DNA of 10,199 bases from Pseudomonadota bacterium. Its GTDB lineage: Bacteria; Pseudomonadota; Gammaproteobacteria; JAKAQQ01. The notes below the pieces were generated by a model. That model was not told the origin of the DNA, ran no database searches, and worked only from the letters and a program-made list of their open reading frames with translations. This document shows positions 8,101-10,199 of this stretch, one piece after another (position 1 is the stretch's first letter; each line of letters starts with the position of its first letter). The stretch is from assembly GCA_021828425.1 (NCBI GenBank), contig JAKARN010000037.1, forward strand, positions 1 through 10,199, in the 5' to 3' direction. The position numbers and the translations under genes were made by a program.

Positions 8101-8775
8101 ATGCGCAAGTTCTTGAAGTACCAGCTGGACGAATACCTGGCCGGCCGTGCCCGCGAGCGCAACAAGGAGGAGCCGCTGGCGCGCGTCTACGAAAACCAGG
8201 GCTACATCGATTACGACAAGGGCGCGGTGATCCTGTACGCGCTGCAGGATTACATCGGCGAAGACAAGGTCGATGCGGCGTTGCGCACGTGGTTGGGCCA
8301 GGTTCGGTTCCAAAAGCCACCCTATACGGATTCCCACGACCTGATCGCCGACTTGCGGGCGGAGGCGGGGCCGAAGTACCAGGATCTCATCACCGACTTC
8401 TTTGACCGGATCACCCTGTTCGACGACCGGATGGAATCGGCGTCGGCGCGGAAACTCGCCGATGGCAACTACGATGTGACCCTGCACGTTTACGCCGCGG
8501 AATACGATGCCAATGGCATGGGCCAGGAGACTCGCGTCCCGCTCAATATCCCGATCGAGATTGGTGTGTTCGCGAAGGCCAGGGACGGCAAAGAGCAGGA
8601 CGAGAAGCCGTTGTACCTGGCCCCGTATCCCGTCAAGGCTGGCGACAGCACCATTTCCGTGATTGTGCGCGGCAAGCCGTATCAGGCTGGAATCGACCCC
8701 TTCAACGAGCTGATCGATCGGGTCGGCAGCGGCCACCGGGCATTGGTGACGCTCCGGTCGCCGGAAGGACGTTGA
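5167..8775 (+). CDS. ABC-2 permease fused to an M1-type zinc aminopeptidase domain
   Basis: This 1202-aa protein joins three parts. Residues 1-262 form a first ABC-2-like membrane half with about 6 helices (near 16-35, 54-78, 105-125, 145-170, 178-200, 242-262). A charged linker (263-315) leads to a second half with about 6 helices (near 317-543), and a last helix lies at 569-587. From about 620 on comes a soluble M1/gluzincin domain: an N-terminal beta region, then the zinc site HETSH at 935-939 with a following Glu959, and YDKG with Tyr1016 at the position of the M1 transition-state tyrosine. An N-terminus inside plus 13 helices (counted by eye) puts the peptidase in the periplasm. I count 19 residues between the second His and Glu959, where classic M1 enzymes have 18. 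GAMEN is absent; QTFPGT at 903-908 lies in its place. Such permease/M1 fusions are known as annotated families, but I know of no defined substrate. Start and operon are fixed by the TGATG overlap with the ATPase gene. Confidence 0.93.
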   Translation: MFREISRFELRQQLRSPLFWMIAFVFAALAFAATASNTVRIGGDIGNIHRNAPFVVINTLGLFSIIGLFLIPIFVAGGALRDFGANTAEMVFATPITRRAYLGGRFAAGWLASVGVLLAVAIGLWSGSMMPWLDAARLGPTPWAAYAWALGVIVLPNLFFLGALLMLLATLTRSMLATYVGVVGFFVLWALASLALGPGNIAHQTAAALADPFGLGALHLATRYWTAADQNSRIPKLTGLLMGNRLLWLALGVALLGASVALFRPDRQGLRWFRRRTAAGERAATPEAAPLILPRAGLRSGFSARWVQFGRLVWFDTAGVLGSTAFLVMLAFGLLNLTGSLMFTGQMFGTPVYPVTHLVAQAIQRSYQWLLWIILGFYAGELVWRERSVRVNEVMDAFPSPDWLPLMSKVATLAVVTVAFLLAGALDGMGYQLVHGFHHLEPLLYLQFLGLSLLGFMWFAILAVVLQTMAGNKFAGYALTVVYMVGMIALAQLHLADHLYLPGTAPAAPYSDMDGFGPFWIGNLWFRAYWYCLGVALLVLAALFWMRGNPGGWRERRRIAAQRFRAPSRVLLAVALAGFALIGGFIFHNTHGLYRYQGHDERLRLAADYEKDYRKYLGLAQPRITDVKMNIAMFPAQRRVDIHGRYTLVNKHAHPIGELLVQLPVPDTREFTVALEFPAHTAEIANARQGFYLYRLARPMAPGTSMTFQFHERIAYPGFANGPVGEQIVPNGTFFGNWLFPHFCYDASLQLTSNNQRRRYGLGPVQLMPKRSDRAARANTYISCDSDWVHFAATLSTSADQTAVASGHLQKEWVQGNRRYFRYVLGAPTLDFFSFQSARYRIAREHWHHVALEVYYAGRHPYGVARALASMKDALAYDTTHFGPYQFRQLRVVEFPGYKSYAQTFPGTIPYSHRFMLEDLRKPSDIDYITYVTAHETSHEWWAHQAIGADVRGATLLSESLAQYSAMMVMKHLYGPLAMRKFLKYQLDEYLAGRARERNKEEPLARVYENQGYIDYDKGAVILYALQDYIGEDKVDAALRTWLGQVRFQKPPYTDSHDLIADLRAEAGPKYQDLITDFFDRITLFDDRMESASARKLADGNYDVTLHVYAAEYDANGMGQETRVPLNIPIEIGVFAKARDGKEQDEKPLYLAPYPVKAGDSTISVIVRGKPYQAGIDPFNELIDRVGSGHRALVTLRSPEGR

Positions 8776-8948
8776 TGCGGAACCCCCGAACTTGAGGCCG
8801 CCCCTTCTGCATGGGAACGCAGCGGGTGGTCTCAATCCCTGGGCGAAAAACCGGACCTTTTCCCATTCTTGATCCGGAAACGGAAAACGGAACCGGACAT
8901 GGGGGCAGCACGCGGATTTTCCCGTAAAATCAATCTATAACGGGTTAC

Positions 8949-8977
8949 TTGAAGCGTTCCAAGGGCTGCGTTAAGAT
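8949..8977 (+). promoter_or_regulatory. Candidate promoter for the methyltransferase operon
   Basis: TTGAAG at 8949-8954 and TAAGAT at 8972-8977 are 17 nt apart and each match 4 of 6 consensus bases. Transcription would start near 8984, giving a leader of about 72 nt. TATAAC at 8936-8941 is a closer -10 match but has no good -35 at the right distance, so the real promoter could be there instead. Confidence 0.35.
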
Positions 8978-9029
8978 CTGTCGAAAATGAGATAAAACGG
9001 GTTCAATGCCTTCCGCCGGTACAGGCCGG

Positions 9030-9049
9030 CCCCGCAAACCCGGGGGGAG
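9030..9049 (+). promoter_or_regulatory. Ribosome binding site, partly inside a short hairpin
   Basis: GGGGGGAG at 9042-9049 lies 6 nt before the ATG at 9056 and decides that start over the in-frame TTG at 9050. CCCCG (9030-9034) can pair with CGGGG (9041-9045) around the loop CAAACC, covering half of the purine run. Whether this controls translation is inference. Confidence 0.5.
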
Positions 9050-9055
9050 TTGCAC

Positions 9056-10066
9056 ATGAAGAACGAGAAAGAATACCTGGATCCGGAACCGCTCATGCAG
9101 ATGGGGTGGTCTTTTGCGCCGTCACGTGTTCTCACGACCGCCGTCCAGCTTGGCCTCTTCTCCCTCATCCAGGCAGGGCACAAGACGGCGCCGGCCCTGG
9201 TGCGGGCCACCGGGGCTTCGGGCCGTGGCCTGGGATACCTCCTGGATGCGCTCTGCGCTCTCGGACTGCTCAGCCGGAACGGGGAGAACTACGGGCTCAA
9301 GGCGTTGTCCGAACGCTTCCTGGTGAAGGAGTCCCCGGACTACATCGGGGCGATGTGGGAAAAAGACTGGCTGTGGGAGTCGTGGGGCGGATTGACCCAA
9401 GCCGTGCGCACGGGGCAGCCCCGGATCCGGGTGGAGCAGGAGGCTCAGGCCGGACAGTTTTTCCCGGATCTCGTGCGCACCCTGCATGTCATCAACCGGG
9501 CGCCGGCCTCGCGGGCGGCCCGGGCATTGGGAGTGGCCGAGCCCGATTGCGGGTTGCGGGTTCTGGACGTCGCCTGTGGTTCGGGAGTCTGGGGCATTGC
9601 CTTCGCGCAGGCCAACTCCCGCAGCCACATCACCGCCCAGGACTTCCCTGCGCTGCTCGAGGTGACGCGGGGATACCTCATCCGTCATGGGGTGGAGGCC
9701 CAGTACGATTTCCTCCCGGGCGACCTGCGTCAGGCCGATTTCGGGGAGGCGCGGTACGATCTTGCGCTCCTCGGCAATATCGTCCATTCCGAAGGAGAGC
9801 ATGCGTCCCGTGAATTGTTCGGGCGGTTGCACCGGGCGCTTCGTCGGGGCGGGCGGCTCGCGATCATCGACATGGTCCCCAACGCCGACCGGACCGGGCC
9901 GCCCTATCCGGTCCTGTTTGCCCTGAACATGCTGGTCCATACCCTCGAGGGCGGGACCTATACCCTCGAGGAGTACGACCGGTGGCTGACCGGCGCGGGA
10001 TTTGCGCGGGTCGAAACCGCCGACATCGGTTCACACTCCCCGATGATTGTTGCCCACAAGTCCTGA
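9056..10066 (+). CDS. SAM-dependent O-methyltransferase-like protein with winged-helix dimerisation domain
   Basis: This 336-aa protein has the two-domain plan of family-2 O-methyltransferases (the plant-type/CrtF/BchU-related group), which transfer a methyl group from S-adenosylmethionine to a small molecule. Residues about 15-95 form the helical winged-helix dimerisation part (WSFAPSRVLTTAVQLGLF, then an ALGLLSRNGENYGL wing). The Rossmann domain starts with VLDVACGSGVWG at 169-180 (SAM motif I). Asp196 in TAQDFP would contact the ribose. GDLRQADFG at 222-230 is the adenine-side motif, and GNIVHSEGE at 240-248 includes His244 near the position of the catalytic His in this group. A GGRLAIIDMVPN strand follows. 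The ATG at 9056 has a strong GGGGGGAG site 6 nt upstream. Substrate cannot be told: no biosynthetic neighbours are visible. An exported protein gene follows 20 nt later, probably in the same operon. Confidence 0.88.
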   Translation: MKNEKEYLDPEPLMQMGWSFAPSRVLTTAVQLGLFSLIQAGHKTAPALVRATGASGRGLGYLLDALCALGLLSRNGENYGLKALSERFLVKESPDYIGAMWEKDWLWESWGGLTQAVRTGQPRIRVEQEAQAGQFFPDLVRTLHVINRAPASRAARALGVAEPDCGLRVLDVACGSGVWGIAFAQANSRSHITAQDFPALLEVTRGYLIRHGVEAQYDFLPGDLRQADFGEARYDLALLGNIVHSEGEHASRELFGRLHRALRRGGRLAIIDMVPNADRTGPPYPVLFALNMLVHTLEGGTYTLEEYDRWLTGAGFARVETADIGSHSPMIVAHKS

Positions 10067-10086
10067 ACCCCGCCGGAAAAACCGCC

Positions 10087-10199
10087 ATGCACAAACGGTG
10101 GAGTGGAAAAAGCGGATGGCCGCTCGGGATCATGGTGTTCCTGGCCGTTGCGGGCCCGACCGGTTACGCCAGTACCAACAGGCAGGTTCGCGATGGCCG
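10087..10199 (+). CDS. N-terminus of an exported protein, 3' partial
   Basis: The frame from the ATG at 10087 stays open to the window edge (37 codons). It begins MHKRWSGKSGW, followed by a hydrophobic core PLGIMVFLAVAG and a likely signal peptidase I site after YA (about residue 28), so the product is probably periplasmic or outer-membrane. A GGAAAA stretch about 7 nt upstream is a weak ribosome site. It lies 20 nt after the methyltransferase stop on the same strand, suggesting one operon. Nothing of the mature domain can be identified. Confidence 0.6.
   Translation, partial: MHKRWSGKSGWPLGIMVFLAVAGPTGYASTNRQVRDG

Larger units (their letters stand above)
8776..9055. other. 280-nt intergenic spacer with AT-rich core before the methyltransferase gene
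   Basis: No gene is supported; the ATG at 8774 overlapping the peptidase stop encodes only six residues. From about 8840 the base composition becomes AT-rich with many A-tracts, unlike the flanking genes. It holds several promoter-like hexamers (TAAAAT 8925-8930, TATAAC 8936-8941, TAAGAT 8972-8977), a direct repeat AACGGGTT at 8939-8946 and 8996-9003, a weak CCGGA/TCCGG stem (8851-8855/8873-8877), a GGCCGGCC palindrome at 9024-9031 and a hairpin at the ribosome site. It is probably the control region of the methyltransferase operon. Confidence 0.6.

Noticed and set aside
8774..8794. Small coupled reading frame from the ATG overlapping the peptidase stop
   Set aside because: It encodes only six residues before a stop.
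7141..8835. A 564-codon open frame on the minus strand under the M1 domain
   Set aside because: It is antisense to the zinc-site region, with shadow composition and no recognisable domain. Long antisense frames are common at this GC content.
8851..8877. CCGGA/TCCGG stem as a terminator of the ABC-peptidase operon
   Set aside because: Only 5 bp with a 17-nt loop. The T-run lies on the minus-strand side, where no gene ends.
9050..9055. TTG start for the methyltransferase
   Set aside because: It would begin immediately after the purine run, leaving no spacing. The ATG at 9056 is 6 nt away from it.

Overview
The window is GC-rich, densely coded bacterial DNA. It has Shine-Dalgarno-like sites, signal peptides, an ABC exporter fused to a metallopeptidase, and the tail of a very large polymorphic-toxin-like protein. 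The best guess is a Gram-negative proteobacterium or a similarly organised high-GC lineage, possibly an environmental or acidophilic one. Nothing here fixes the taxon, and there is no rRNA, tRNA or CRISPR array.

Region 1 (1-1453, plus strand) is the accessory end. A gene cut by the left edge ends with a Gly/Ala-rich pre-toxin linker typical of Rhs/FhaB-class polymorphic toxins. About 145 unrecognised C-terminal residues follow. By hand count GC drops from about 67% (1-240) to 50% (301-720) at that junction. A 240-aa exported protein starts 22 nt downstream, in the position where an immunity gene usually sits. This is the best candidate in the window for an undescribed system: a toxin tip plus a secreted partner.

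Region 2 (1454-4031) holds metabolic and envelope genes. A 232-nt spacer has a perfect 9-bp inverted repeat and a candidate sigma70-type promoter. It leads into an exported DUF929-like thioredoxin-fold protein with a CPYC motif. That gene converges, with only 6 nt between stops, on a short-chain dehydrogenase/reductase on the minus strand. The reductase is divergent from a serine carboxylesterase of the phospholipase/carboxylesterase family, with a 54-nt shared upstream region.

Region 3 (4283-8775) is a two-gene ABC system. An ATPase is coupled by a 1-nt TGATG overlap to a 1202-aa protein that joins two ABC-2 permease-like membrane halves to a C-terminal M1-type zinc peptidase domain. By my membrane-segment count the peptidase lies in the periplasm. 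The two genes would form one exporter with a built-in peptidase; its substrate is unknown.

Region 4 (8776-10199) starts with a 280-nt spacer whose AT-rich middle has promoter-like hexamers, a repeated 8-mer and a small hairpin over the ribosome binding site. It then carries a SAM-dependent O-methyltransferase-like gene. The start of another exported protein, cut by the right edge, follows 20 nt later and probably belongs to the same operon.
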